64,000 nucleotides of DNA from Aquatica leii (taxonomy: Eukaryota > Arthropoda > Insecta > Coleoptera > Lampyridae): NCBI GenBank assembly GCA_035610365.1, contig CM069439.1, forward strand, positions 15,327,533 through 15,391,532, in the 5' to 3' direction. Positions 1 to 10,800 of the stretch are shown one piece after another. The notes beneath the pieces were generated by a model that had not been told where the DNA came from, did no database searches, and saw only the letters and a list, made by a program, of their open reading frames with translations. Position numbers and translations under genes: made by a program. Each line of letters begins with the position of its first letter. Position 1 is the first letter of the stretch.

Positions 1-608
1 ACCGCTGTTATAGTTTCTCTCTGGCCTGCTTATAGTGGAGTAAAAATTGACATTTATGAGAATTATTTGAGAAAACACTGTTTAAAAAGTTGAAGAAGTT
101 ATATGACATTTTAAAAGTCAGAAACTAATTACGTTATTATAACCAAAAGTAATTATAATAATTTTTATAGAAATATAGAGATTGCATTGCACTTACAGAG
201 AAGAAGGATCAAATGTCCGCAAACGGTATCCATGTAATCCACTCACTCACAAATCACAATTCACAAAACTAGCAAAACTATTTATTTTTATATTTTTAGC
301 ATTTTTTGGGTACCTAAGCACAGAAGTATAGACGCACGCAGTTTTAAAAAAAAAATTTTCTCATCTATAATTTAAATATGGTTAATTTTTACTTACATTT
401 TAGAGTTACTCTTTTAGCAAGTTTTTAATTCTACATTTGTAACAACACTTTTGCAATGGTTATGCGAAATTTGTATAATATTTGATCAATCTGATAATAT
501 TATAAATTTAAGAAATCTAATTTTGTGATTTCAAAATAGATTTGCTGGTTTATAATTTGTGTCAAGTAAAAAATGGTGTATTGAAATTAAAAATTTAAAT
601 TGTATACC
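1..608. other. AT-rich sequence, no gene recognised
   Basis: No open frame of note, RNA gene or repeat with a second copy in the window was recognised. The stretch is simple AT-rich intergenic or intronic sequence with short A and T runs. Confidence 0.5.
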
Positions 609-760
609 AGGGCTGAGCGAAATACTAGTATCAAAAATTTGAAATAGAAAATACAAATTACTAGGTCAAAATGAATTTGAAACACCAAATACAAACTACA
701 CTAACCACATCATAGTATTTAAATGACAAAATGCAAAATAATAAAAACAAATTAATTGAA
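609..760 (+). mobile_element. hAT-type terminal sequence, fragment
   Basis: The block opens with CAGGGCTGAGCGAAATAC, which has the CAGGGCTG-type start common among hAT ends, and runs into AAATAC/AAATACAAA-rich sequence typical of subterminal regions of small hAT derivatives. No matching opposite end was seen, so this is at best one end of a non-autonomous copy. The right limit is arbitrary. Confidence 0.25.
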
Positions 761-939
761 ATTATTGTGATACGTTATTTATTTAATAAAAAATACAAAA
801 AAGTATTTCCGAATTCATTTTTTTGCTATTTTTTCAGTGATTTAATGAAAAAAACCTGCTAGTTGGCGAAAAGTATGTAAAAAATTTTAAGTACGTCCAG
901 TTTAATGATTCCATAAGACATTATTTGTCAAAAAAAATA

Positions 940-1185
940 AATGATTAGACTTTACGTAATCAAACGATAGAGATTATCAACATACACAATAAAAAAATTA
1001 ATTTTAAAGAAATTCAAAAACATTTTAATTGTGAAAAAACTCTAGTATATAAAACAATAAAACGGAAGATCAAAATGTGACAAAAAAGTCAAATGTTAAT
1101 AGTTTTGGTGAAGCTATCCTTTATTTAAATGTTAAAACACTTTAAAATTAGTTGTTGAAGTTGAAAAAACGAGCTATAAAATAAA
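940..1185 (+). pseudogene. Tigger/pogo-type N-terminal helix-turn-helix remnant
   Basis: One frame reads TLRNQTIEIIN, then KEIQKHFNCEKTLVYKTIKR, the spacing of a CENP-B-N/psq-like helix-turn-helix found at the start of pogo/Tigger transposases. A stop lies just before it. A second frame further on gives a stretch like the following linker (NSFGEAILYLN). It stops where the Penelope-like tail begins at about 1191, so it may have been cut by that insertion. No catalytic DDE part is present. The assignment is by eye and weak. Confidence 0.3.
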
Positions 1186-1190
1186 AAACT

Positions 1191-1522
1191 GTACGGAGAC
1201 TATTTCTTCTTAAGTCACTTCTACCTAGTTTAGAATCTGGCTTGGTTCACAAGTTGATTACCTAACTCGGTAGTGGTTCTTTGTTAGATTTTCGTTTGCT
1301 TTTTCAGGTTATCGTTTTTTTTCTTACCTTTTCATAGTTTAGGTTATGGCTTGTTTTACAAGTGGATAACCTAACTTTTGAGAAGTTCTTAGTTAGATTT
1401 CGATTGCTTGTTTGAGTTTTGCGATTTATCTCACGCCCTGATGAAGCCCCTTATAAAAGTGGGCGAAACGTTGGCAGCTTCGGTTGCAACTATGACACGG
1501 TCCAAACCCGGAAGACATTCTA
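1191..1522 (+). mobile_element. Penelope-like element 3' tail (PLE-2 family), 5'-truncated
   Basis: This block is a close copy of the 3' untranslated end of the longer Penelope-like element at 57.7-58.03 kb, sharing the order of TAGAATCTGGCTTGGTTCAC, GATAACCTAACTTTTGAGAA and GACACGGTCCAAACCCGGAA. It carries CTGATGA, a short GCCC/GGGC stem, GAAAC and then a hairpin capped by CTTCGG (about 1440-1495), the layout usual in PLE tails. No coding part is attached, as expected for a strongly 5'-truncated copy made by target-primed reverse transcription. Confidence 0.8.
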
Positions 1523-3166
1523 ATCTCTGAAACAGTGTTCGTTTAAACTTTCTCGCTTATTTTTTGTTCTTGAATTTACAGAGTGTATATGATTAACGGG
1601 TTGTTATTTTAGCAGGTGAAATTAGAACATCAATACAAGCATAAATGTTCTATTAAAACATTTTTTTTAGCAAAATAAATCGTAAATTATGGAGCTGTGC
1701 AAATTTCTTTTGTCGATTTGGTGACACTAAGAATAAATAACTACTGAAACACAATGTAGCGTACTATGGAACACGTTAGCTGTGCGACTTTGTGTCCAAT
1801 CTTTAACAATTTACAATATCTGCACATACATTAAAAAAAATGTAAAAATTTTTTTCCGTTGCTAATAATACATGGGATGGTCTTCCTCGACTACGGCCTT
1901 CGTAGTTAGGAACACCTCTAGTTGCTCTAATCCTGCATACACGCCAAAATAAAGTTTATTGAAAGCAATTGTCTATTAAAATATTACTCAAGCCACAACC
2001 TACGTGTGGTGTGGAGGTTATAATTACACTCACCCTACATTAAAACAGTATCACTGTTGTACATAATAAAGAAAATTGAAATTAAATATTATGAAGTACG
2101 AGTACGTTTACACGAATCACTTAGCATCAACTAAAGAAATCCGTTAAAAAATCGAGACAAAAATAAGTCAGGTTGTCGAACTCAGTTCTAAGAAAGCTGA
2201 ATTTTGCATTTAATTATCTAAACTGTTGTTTAGGTTACAACCAGAGATAAACGTAATCGTGTACACAAAATACATTTTGTTAAGCTAAGTCAGTAATAAT
2301 GCTAAAAAATAAACATAAGTATTTACTTTAATTGTTTTATTAACAATTATATTAATTAGAGTGGCTTAGTGAACAAGTTGATCAATTAATTTTTTTTCTA
2401 AAATTTGTAAGTTTGAAATAACATGAGGTACTAGCTGATAAATTCCTTTTCTTCCATATTCATTCTACAGTTATTGCATTTGTATTAATTTTTGTGCGAT
2501 TTTATTTTTGCGATTGGCTAATATTTAAAAAAAATAAATATCAAAAGTTAAAAAAAAACAAAAAGAATGCTACTGTCTGTTGTTTTCTATAAGATTCTGT
2601 ATTCGTTCACTTTTATTTTGTTCAGATGCAATAGTGAAACTTATTTTCTTGAAACACTTAAGTAAATTACTTTTACAAATAAAAAAAGTTAGTTTTAGCA
2701 CACACATTTATTGTATTAGTAAATTAATGTATTACAACAGATGCTAATTCAACATTAATGTAAATGTCTTTAATCATACCTTACAAAAACAACATAATTA
2801 TCATTTTTAATTTAAAAAAAACGTTAAGATGTTTTTTTATTATTATTTTCTATCTATCTTATTACGAATACGAATTAAAAATAATTAAATCTTAACAGAT
2901 TTTATTTTCTTTGTCAAAATTTTAAAAAATGCCTAACTAGTTTTTTCACAAACATTTATGTTTTATTGGTCTTTGTTAAACCTGCAAACAAATACAAAAA
3001 TTGATACAGAATTGTTTTTATCAAATATTACCAACTAAATACTTGATTAGGATAAAATTCATTGTTATCTACAACATATATTCGTTTAAAAGTTTGTTAA
3101 ATAGTAATTACGAATAGATTAAAACTAGTAACCGTAACAAAGTTGTTCAGTGTTTGTTTGTTTCAG
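1523..3166. other. AT-rich sequence, probable intron upstream of the 3167 exon
   Basis: No gene, RNA or repeat was recognised. The part next to 3166 ends in a pyrimidine-rich tract and CAG acceptor, so at least its right end is probably intronic. Confidence 0.4.
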
Positions 3167-3415
3167 GAGATGCAGATACAACAAAGTCTCCTGAAGTTAT
3201 TAAGGATTCATCAGCAGTAAACGATCAAATTAAAGATAGTGTAAATGCAGACGTCAACTATGGAAACTTAAAAAATGGCATTAACAGTGAAAAAAAGTGC
3301 ATGTACGAGAAAAAAGAAGAGCGCATAGATAATGATGAAAGAGAAAACCTCGATGATGGTAATAATAATGAAGACCTCGACACTCTTGCAATAGACGATC
3401 AAGAAGATAGTTTGG
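3167..3415 (+). CDS. Internal exon of an unidentified host gene
   Basis: An open stretch is bounded by a good acceptor (TGTTTGTTTGTTTCAG before 3167) and a consensus donor (GTAAGT from 3416). The exon is 249 nt, exactly 83 codons, and is phase 1 at both ends, so it could be skipped or duplicated without shifting the frame. It encodes a polar, acidic, probably disordered segment rich in Asp, Glu, Asn and Lys (for example DSSAVNDQIKD, then DNDERENLDDGNNNEDLD), with no domain, membrane segment or catalytic motif recognised. No flanking exon of the same gene was found, so introns on both sides are long or filled with repeats. The protein family cannot be named. It could be a cassette exon of a large regulatory or nuclear protein, but that is inference. 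Confidence 0.6.
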
Positions 3416-6028
3416 GTAAGTATATTATACTTTACGATTAAATTAAACGGTATAATTCGTTGGTAATCTTTATTCGAAAATTTTGGTTTGGGAACTTACC
3501 AAAAATGGAAAATCCTAATATTCGAGTCGACAGTTAATTGTCTATGTTACAAGGAAATTCTATCTTGTAACCTCCATTAACAACTATGTGGTCATACTTA
3601 CGTTCCCTATGGATAAAAGACCTTTCAATCCTTCTCCCTTTAGACTATAACTACTCCCAAATATGCATATAGTCCTATAAGTTTAAATTGGTGCTTTAGA
3701 CGCAAAGTTATTAGACGAAGAAAGTTTATTTCGGTGAAATACAAACTAAGGCCTCGAAATAATTCTTTAATTATATTGACAAGTATTCTTTAAGTGTATA
3801 TCTAAAAAATATATATTTTTTAAGCTTGATTCTTGTGGCATATAATCAACAATAAAAAATATTTAACAAAAGTATAACAACACGTCGGTAATTTTTTAAA
3901 TAAATTTAATGTGTTACGTTTTTTGTTACTAAATACTTTATGTGCAATTAGCTTTGTATTTGTTTTAGATTATTTATTATACTTACGTTATAAACCTGTC
4001 TGTGGACATTAGGATAAATTTTAGAAAGAGCGTTGTCATATCCCCTGTTTAAAAATGCACGAATCCCTAAGTGTGTTCTAACGGTGATGTGGCTAACCTG
4101 TCAATGTCACACTTATCATTCATGAATCTGAATGCATAGGGTTACTCGACAACGGACAGAATGTGAAAACCTTCATCCTAATATAGACCTAATATAGATT
4201 GTAAAAAATGAGTTCATTTCGACGTGTCTCTATCTCTTTTGGATTTCATACTTCAAGTTAAAAATCTACATGTTACTTTTGAGAAACAAATTCTAAACAC
4301 GTAAAAAGTTGTTCTTTAGCAAAAACAAGTAAGTTAAGATCAGACGCGAGCAGATGAATAACTACGTACAAAACTTTTTAGTTTGAGCAAGTTTAAAGCG
4401 TTCATTTGAACCAAAATAGTTAGAGAGCTATTATTTCATTCGTATAAATAAATTTTGAAAACTGAAAATGTTTTAAAATTGCTGTACATGTTAAGTGTAA
4501 AATGTTGTTATGTCCAGCATACGCCATCCTCGCTAGCTTTTACATGATTTAATTGAAACTTTGTGACATAGCATTTCAAACTAAAATACAAGCACTCAAA
4601 TCGATTTAAATAACTTACTGAATATATTATCTTTAATGGAATCGCTCAAAAATAACAATGACTACTTTTTGCAAATTTTAAACGTTAAAACAATGTGCGC
4701 GATTTTGTTTGGCCTTTTTGTACCTAGTTTATCTAATATTCTCCTTTCTAAATCTCTAAAAAGTTATATGAATGTTTTATAAGATTCTCTAGAGATTTGG
4801 TTCGCTAAAAGCACTGATTAGTAAACTCGGCCACCCAAATTGACAATATTTAAATCCGATTAAACATACAGCTAGAATTTCCAATTAATGTGCATTCATT
4901 TTCAGAATAAAACTAAAATGTTTACTCTAGATTAGTTGATATTAAAAATGAACACTGTCATCGGACATGATTTTTCCTTTGTGATATTAAGACTGGCTGC
5001 GTTCTAGCCATTTTATGATGTTTTGAATAAATAATGTGCATGTGGCGGAAATAAAGCTGCCGCTTAATCGTAATTCCAATACTCGGACTCTCTTTAGGAT
5101 TCATATAATGTAAGATATGTGCCGTAACTCATACATCATGGTACGCTCGTAAAACCTGGGTACCCGATTTTAAGACGACTCTGATTACTTCTTCAGTGCG
5201 TATAGCTCTCACAACTCGCCGTATAAAAATTTAAATACATTTCTGTGAATAAAACCAAATTCTAAAAAAATATTGCATTTAGTTAAGTAAATTTTTTATA
5301 GATTGTCTATGTAAAAGTAGTAAAAATTTTTATTAAAAAATCTACTGATTAAAACTAAAAAACCATCTAACATTTTAAAAAATAATAGAACGTTATTTTC
5401 TACGCTATTAATTTACTCATGGAAAATCATAGATAAATTATTTTGTTAAATTCTATACTAGAAACGCTCATTAATTTTTGATTTTGTTTAATATATTATT
5501 TAGTATAGCATACAATATTGTTAAAACGTATACATTACAACATTGCATAGTCCATAATTAATTTTAAGTGTTTAACGTAATTTTACAAAGCTTTATGCAT
5601 GTATACCAGTAATAATCAAGTTTTTGATTTTTTAAATAAAATAGATATACACAATTCACTAATATAACTTTTTTTATATATTTATTATTAAATTTATTTT
5701 AAATCATTAATGACACTTATCGACACAATTTTTATAACTGACTTCACGCCACATTTTCAAAATAATATTTATCTCCGTTTTCACTAAGATAACGTAAAAT
5801 TTAAAATTAAAAAAGTATTTTAAGTAGCTCCAAGTATTCGCAGCTATTCCGTGAAAGGCAAACTACTAAGGATACGACGTTACGCATTCCAAAGAAAAGT
5901 AGAAAATTCTAATAATAGTCATCGTGGAATAAACCAAAATTTAAACTTCTTCAAAGAGACAAATGAATGTAAGTGACTTGTTCCTTAGTGAAAAAAGTTT
6001 TAAGCAGTGTTCTATAAGACAAACCAAC
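3416..6028. other. AT-rich sequence, no gene recognised; probable intron at its left end
   Basis: It begins with the donor GTAAGT of the preceding exon. No long frame, repeat pair or RNA gene was recognised. Composition is mixed, with some less AT-rich unique-looking sequence at about 3980-4180 and 5040-5220. Confidence 0.4.
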
Positions 6029-6054
6029 CAGTGGTGGTAAAAACTCCTGCATCG
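6029..6054 (+). repeat. Tc1-like terminal inverted repeat, left
   Basis: Begins CAGTGGTGGTAAAAACTCCT and continues TGCATC. It matches the reverse complement of 13815-13842 with a few changes and a one-base gap. Confidence 0.7.
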
Positions 6055-6201
6055 TCTGATATAAAAAAATTTGTTCTTACGTCTAGTTTTTTCACAGAAA
6101 ATGAATATAAGTGTAACCAAAACCTTGTTTTATAACTACAGTGTTAAGTATTGAACAATATATTTTAACTTGCAGGGTAATAAAGAAGAATAAATTAATA
6201 T

Positions 6202-6649
6202 TGTTACGTATCTATTTATTAAAAACTAATTTATTTGTAACGACTAAAACTACGTTTACTTATTATAGAAATATGTACACTTTTAAATTAACCGAACTAA
6301 TAAAATCTAATAATAAAAACACTTACACTACAATTATGTATACCGTTGTATAACACTTAAGATAAGATAACGTCCTCGGATATCACTCTTGTTTACACTA
6401 ATTATCACATACACGATTATTCTCGATTTATTTATGTAGACAAACACGTGTTAACGATTTATTTTCACTTGATAATCTTCTTAGCACATTCGCATTCCAG
6501 CAATAACTGACCTACGATTTCCATCTTCGGCTTTTATAGACATCAGCGAATTCTTCTCGATCGTTCCTCACTTTTCGCTATATTTTCTAGAAACTAGCTA
6601 ACAGTTCTAGAAGGCTATTGCATTTGCAAGTAATTTCTCGGACGTTTCA
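6202..6649 (-). repeat. Gypsy-1 3' LTR
   Basis: Starts TG and ends CA on the plus strand. On the element strand it holds a TATA box (CTATAAAAGCC, near 6533-6543) and a downstream A-rich region with AATAAA-like signals. It lies directly beside the polypurine tract. Confidence 0.93.
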
Positions 6650-7169
6650 CTGCCCCCTTCTTAGGACTGTTCTGTCCCAGAACAGGAGACTGGATGCGAC
6701 ACCGGTAAAAGGGATCGTGGCGATAGCGGCAGCTTCCTCCATTTCGGCAACTTCCTTGACCATAAAAGTAACAGTCAATGGACTTTTCCTGACCCAATAC
6801 TCTCCTCGGTTGGTAACTACAGACCAACACTTGAACGCCTGTTCCTCGGAAGACGACCTCCAACATGTTTCGAACTGTCCTCCAATTCAATTGGTCTAAG
6901 CCACAACCAAGCTTGGGTACTGCCAATTTCTTAACATGATGGAACTCCATTTGTCTCTTGAGACTCCATAATGTTCGCCACAGATCTTTGTATAACGGCT
7001 TGACACGTGAGTATTTCTTGGTGACCAGATAGAAAACGAAGCGTCCGTCACCACGTAGTCCTAAAACCTTTCCGACTGCCGGTTGCTGTCTTCGTAATTC
7101 ATCTAGCTGTCCAAACTTCTTTTTAAACACGACTGCAACCCCTTTGGACATGTCAAGCTCCTCGCTCAC
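6615..7169 (-). CDS. Retrotransposon-borne TARG1/OARD1-like macrodomain plus CCCH zinc finger
   Basis: This 184-codon frame lies just 3' of the integrase tail and runs past the polypurine tract into the LTR. Residues about 5-120 closely resemble human TARG1/OARD1: GVAVVFKKKFG, then FYLVTKK and PKLGCGLDQLNW. Lys51 aligns with TARG1 Lys84 and Asp92 with Asp125, the two catalytic residues by which that enzyme removes ADP-ribose from acidic residues. Residues 133-151 form a finger of C-x7-C-x5-C-x3-H type, commonly RNA-binding. The N-terminal edge of the macrodomain fold is not covered by this frame. Function is inferred: it may bind or remove ADP-ribose on element or host proteins, with the finger steering it to RNA. 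Older copies at 14.5 kb and 44.3 kb carry the same domain. Confidence 0.85.
   Translation of the reverse strand: MSEELDMSKGVAVVFKKKFGQLDELRRQQPAVGKVLGLRGDGRFVFYLVTKKYSRVKPLYKDLWRTLWSLKRQMEFHHVKKLAVPKLGCGLDQLNWRTVRNMLEVVFRGTGVQVLVCSYQPRRVLGQEKSIDCYFYGQGSCRNGGSCRYRHDPFYRCRIQSPVLGQNSPKKGAVKRPRNYLQMQ
6650..6662 (-). promoter_or_regulatory. Gypsy-1 polypurine tract
   Basis: On the minus strand AAGAAGGGGGCAG abuts the 3' LTR. It is the expected plus-strand DNA primer of an LTR element. A similar AAGAAGAGGACAG precedes the LTR of Gypsy-4 at 15058-15070. Confidence 0.85.
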
Positions 7170-7897
7170 GCAATGTGCGATGGCGTAATCTTTTGTGTCT
7201 GGAACAGGTCTTGTTGTTCCTCGGTGGTAACTCCGAACCTAGCTTTTCCAGAACCTCCGTATAAGTTCATAAACTTTTCGAACTCCATTTCTTCGATTGG
7301 ATTCCTGGTTCTGCTACTTATTACTCTGGTTCGGACCTGAACTTGCGGATTGTGGTTATCGCCAGCAAACGGGGCTAGACGATCGACGTGGACCACTTTT
7401 GGCTTGCCTCTGGGCGGTTTTCGGATGCGGTATATAACGTCGTTAATACGCTGCACGACTTCATAGGGGCCCTCCCATTGCCTTTGCAGCTTCGGCGACA
7501 AACCACGTCTCCTTTGAGGGTTATACAACCAGACCATATCGCCAGGTTGAAACCCACCATTTTGCGCCTTGACGTCATATCTTGTTTTCATCCTGTCGCT
7601 GGCAATTTGTGTGTTTTTACGGACCTCTTCATGTACTTCGTCCAACCTCTTGGCCAGCTTGCTGACGTAATCTTCTCCAGCAACTTTTTCTTCCGGTCTT
7701 CGCCCAAATTGAAGATCGCATGGTAATCTTATCTCACGACCGAGCATGACACAGGATGGTGTTTGGCCTGTGCTTTCGTGAACGGATGATCGGTATGCCA
7801 TTAAGAAAAGGTGCAAGTACTGATCCCAGTCCCTTTGGTGTTCGGACACTACCTTGGCTAAGTACTTGCCCATTGTTCGATTCATCCGTTCAACCAT
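7166..7897 (-). CDS. Gypsy-1 integrase C-terminal part with GPY/F module
   Basis: The frame opens MVERMNRTMGKYLAKVVSEH, the end of the integrase catalytic core (the Glu of the D,D-35-E triad falls here), and continues through an alpha-helical linker to WEGPYEVVQRINDVIYRI, a clear GPY/F module of gypsy integrases, then KPKVVHVDRLAPF and a charged tail. It continues the pol gene of 7882-12048 in another frame. In an active element this region positions integrase on DNA and the terminal repeats. The macrodomain frame follows immediately. Confidence 0.88.
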   Translation of the reverse strand: MVERMNRTMGKYLAKVVSEHQRDWDQYLHLFLMAYRSSVHESTGQTPSCVMLGREIRLPCDLQFGRRPEEKVAGEDYVSKLAKRLDEVHEEVRKNTQIASDRMKTRYDVKAQNGGFQPGDMVWLYNPQRRRGLSPKLQRQWEGPYEVVQRINDVIYRIRKPPRGKPKVVHVDRLAPFAGDNHNPQVQVRTRVISSRTRNPIEEMEFEKFMNLYGGSGKARFGVTTEEQQDLFQTQKITPSHIA

Positions 7898-10800
7898 GCC
7901 ATCAGACTGAGGATGAAGAGGCGTTGTCCTAGTCTTTTAATTCCTAACAGTCGGCAAACTTCTTGAAACAGCCCAGACTCAAAATTGCGGCCTTGATCGG
8001 AGTGTAATTCCAACGGAACTCCAAACCGGCAGAAAAACTCCTTTACTAATACGTCTGCGACTGTAGCTGCTTCCTGATTGGATATGGCGTAAGCCTCCGT
8101 CCATTTCGTGAAATAATCCATCGCCACCAGAATGTATTTATTTCCCAAATCGGATTCTGGGAACGGCCCTGCGATGTCAATCGCTACTCTTTCCAAAGGG
8201 CTTCCTACGTTGTATTGTTTCATGGGTGCTTTGTGCTTTCTCGCTGGACCATTTCCTGAAGCGCAGACTATGCATTTACGGCACCATTTCATGACGTCCT
8301 CTTTGCAGTTCATCCAGTAGAATCGTTCTCGCACTTTACCCAACGTCTTCTTAATGCCAAAGTGTCCTCCTGATGTCTCATCGTGGAGATGCTTCAACAC
8401 TTCGGTCACCCTGCTTTTCGGCACTACCAGCTGTAGTTTGTTTCCCGTGCCCTCGGCACTTTCTAGGGATCGCTTAAGAAGACCGTCTTCTACTATCAAG
8501 GAGTCCCACTGCGCCCAGTACGCTTTGATATTTTTGCCCAAAGCACTCACTTCTTCCCAGGTTGGTCGTCGGCCGCTTTCTTTCCAGTCGAGGAGTTGTC
8601 TTATTTCAGGATCGTCTTCTTGTTCGCGACGTAACTGCTCAGGTTCCCACTCATCATCAACCACGGCAGTTCTCCGGAGGCATTCGACTTTTTCTTCTAG
8701 TCGCGAACAATGGCTGCAGTCCGCCGGACATGGTCTTCTGGACAAGGCATCAGCGTTCCGATGACTGCTTCCGGCACGGTGTTCTGTGTCGTAGTCATAC
8801 TCTTGCAGTCTCTCGATCCATCTTGCTACTTGTCCTTCTGGGTTACGGAACTGCAGTAGCCATTTTAAAGCGGCGTGGTCTGTTCTCAGTAAGAATTTTC
8901 GTCCATACAAATACTTGTAGAAATGTTCGATGGACTTAACGACGGCTAACAGCTCCCTCCTAGTCACGCAATAATTCCTTTCTGGCCTAGACAAAACCTT
9001 GCTAAAGTACGCGATAACTTTTTCTTGTCCATCTTGAACCTGCGAAAGGACCGCGCCTATGGCCATATTGCTTGCGTCGGTATCCAAAACAAACTTTCCA
9101 TCTTCTCGTGGATAACTCAAAATCGGCGAAGTGACTAGGGCCTGTTTTAGTTGATTAAAAGAATTTTCGCAGTCTTCATTCCATCTAAATTCTGCTTTTT
9201 CTTCGGTTAGTTTTGTCAATGGTTTGGCAATATTGGCAAATCCGGGGACAAATCTTCTATAATAAGTGCACAACCCAAGGAAACTTCGGACCTGATGTTT
9301 ATCGATCGGTCTTGGCCATGCTTGCACTGCTCGGATTTTGTCTGGGTCAGCCCTTACTCCATCTCTAGATACGACGTGGCCAAGGTATTGGACTTCCCTC
9401 TTAAATACGTGGCACTTCTTTGGGCTCAGTTTGAGGTTAGCCCCACGTAATCTCTGGAACACTTCCTTCAAGTTGTTCAAGTGCTCTTCGAATGACCTTC
9501 CAACCACGATCACGTCGTCCAGGTAAACCAAGCACGTCTTCCAAGACAATCCGCGCAAGATGGTCTCCATCAAACGCTCGAACGTTGCAGGAGCGTTACA
9601 CAGGCCGAAGGGCATTACAGTGAACTGCCACAAACCAGTTCCGATCGTAAAAGCTGTTTTTTCACGATCCTTGGGTTCTAATTCTACCTGCCAGTATCCA
9701 CTCTTTAAATCTAACGTAGAAAACCACTGGGATCCTGACAGGGTGTCTAGCGTATCATCAATTCTGGGTAAAGGGTAGCTGTCCTTTTTGGTCACGTCGT
9801 TTAGCTGCCTGTAGTCTACGCAAAACCTCGTTGATCCATCCTTCTTCTTCACGAGTACCACTGGGGATGCCCATGGACTACTTGAAGGTTCAATCACGCC
9901 TTCTCTCTCCATATCCGTAATTATTTGTTCGGCTTCTTCTCTTTTCGCCAAAGGAAGTCTGCGTGGATGTTGTCGTATCGGCCGAGCGTCTCCGGTATTA
10001 ATTTTATGTTTCACCACGTTAGTTCTTCCTTTGGAGCCACTCTCCAGCGCGAACACATCTTGGTACTCTTGGATCAACACTTTAACTTTAGCCAGCTGGT
10101 CTTGGCTGAGGTTTTCGCATTTGGTGGTAAGAATGTCCAATAGATGTTGTGGACACTTCTTCGGCGACGTATCTTCGTTCGACTTCACGCATCTCACAAT
10201 TTGTGATACTGGCGTGCATTGGCCTACCACGGTCTTCTTTTTCAACGTTACAGGATCTGAGTTGATGTTTAAGATCCTTACTGGCATCGTTTTCTTTACT
10301 CGTACTAAAGTCCTGCCAACGAGTAGTCCCTTTTCAACTAAGCCGCCCTCCATTGGTTCAATCGCGCGTATGTAGCCTTCCCGGAGACTTCCATCCAGGC
10401 GTGCCATCACCACACTTTCAGTCCTTGCAGGCAGAGTCACGTCTTCACTCAATAAGACTCGCACGGCTGCCTTCTCTGACGAATGAAAAGGAATTTCTTC
10501 ATTGTCGATCTTCAGGACATCGTTCTTCATATCCAAATGGAACCCATACTTCTTTATCACGTCCATTCCCAGGATAACTTCTTCCGTGATGTCGGCTACC
10601 AGTACTTGATGGTCGAGTACTCCATTTCCCAAACCAATGGTTACTTTGACTTGTCCGTGAGTAGGTATTTCGTCGCCCGTCGCTGTTCGAAGTCGTACTG
10701 TTACTGGTGATGTCTTCTCGTTTTCCAATAAGATGTCAGGACGAATGATGGTCTTCGTCGCTCCCGTGTCAACCAGTAACTGGACGCTTCTCCCATTGAT

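Noticed and set aside
6615-7169. Host OARD1 gene or retrocopy lying by chance next to a gypsy element
   Set aside because: It lies inside the LTR-bounded element, ahead of the polypurine tract, and recurs in the same place in Gypsy-4.
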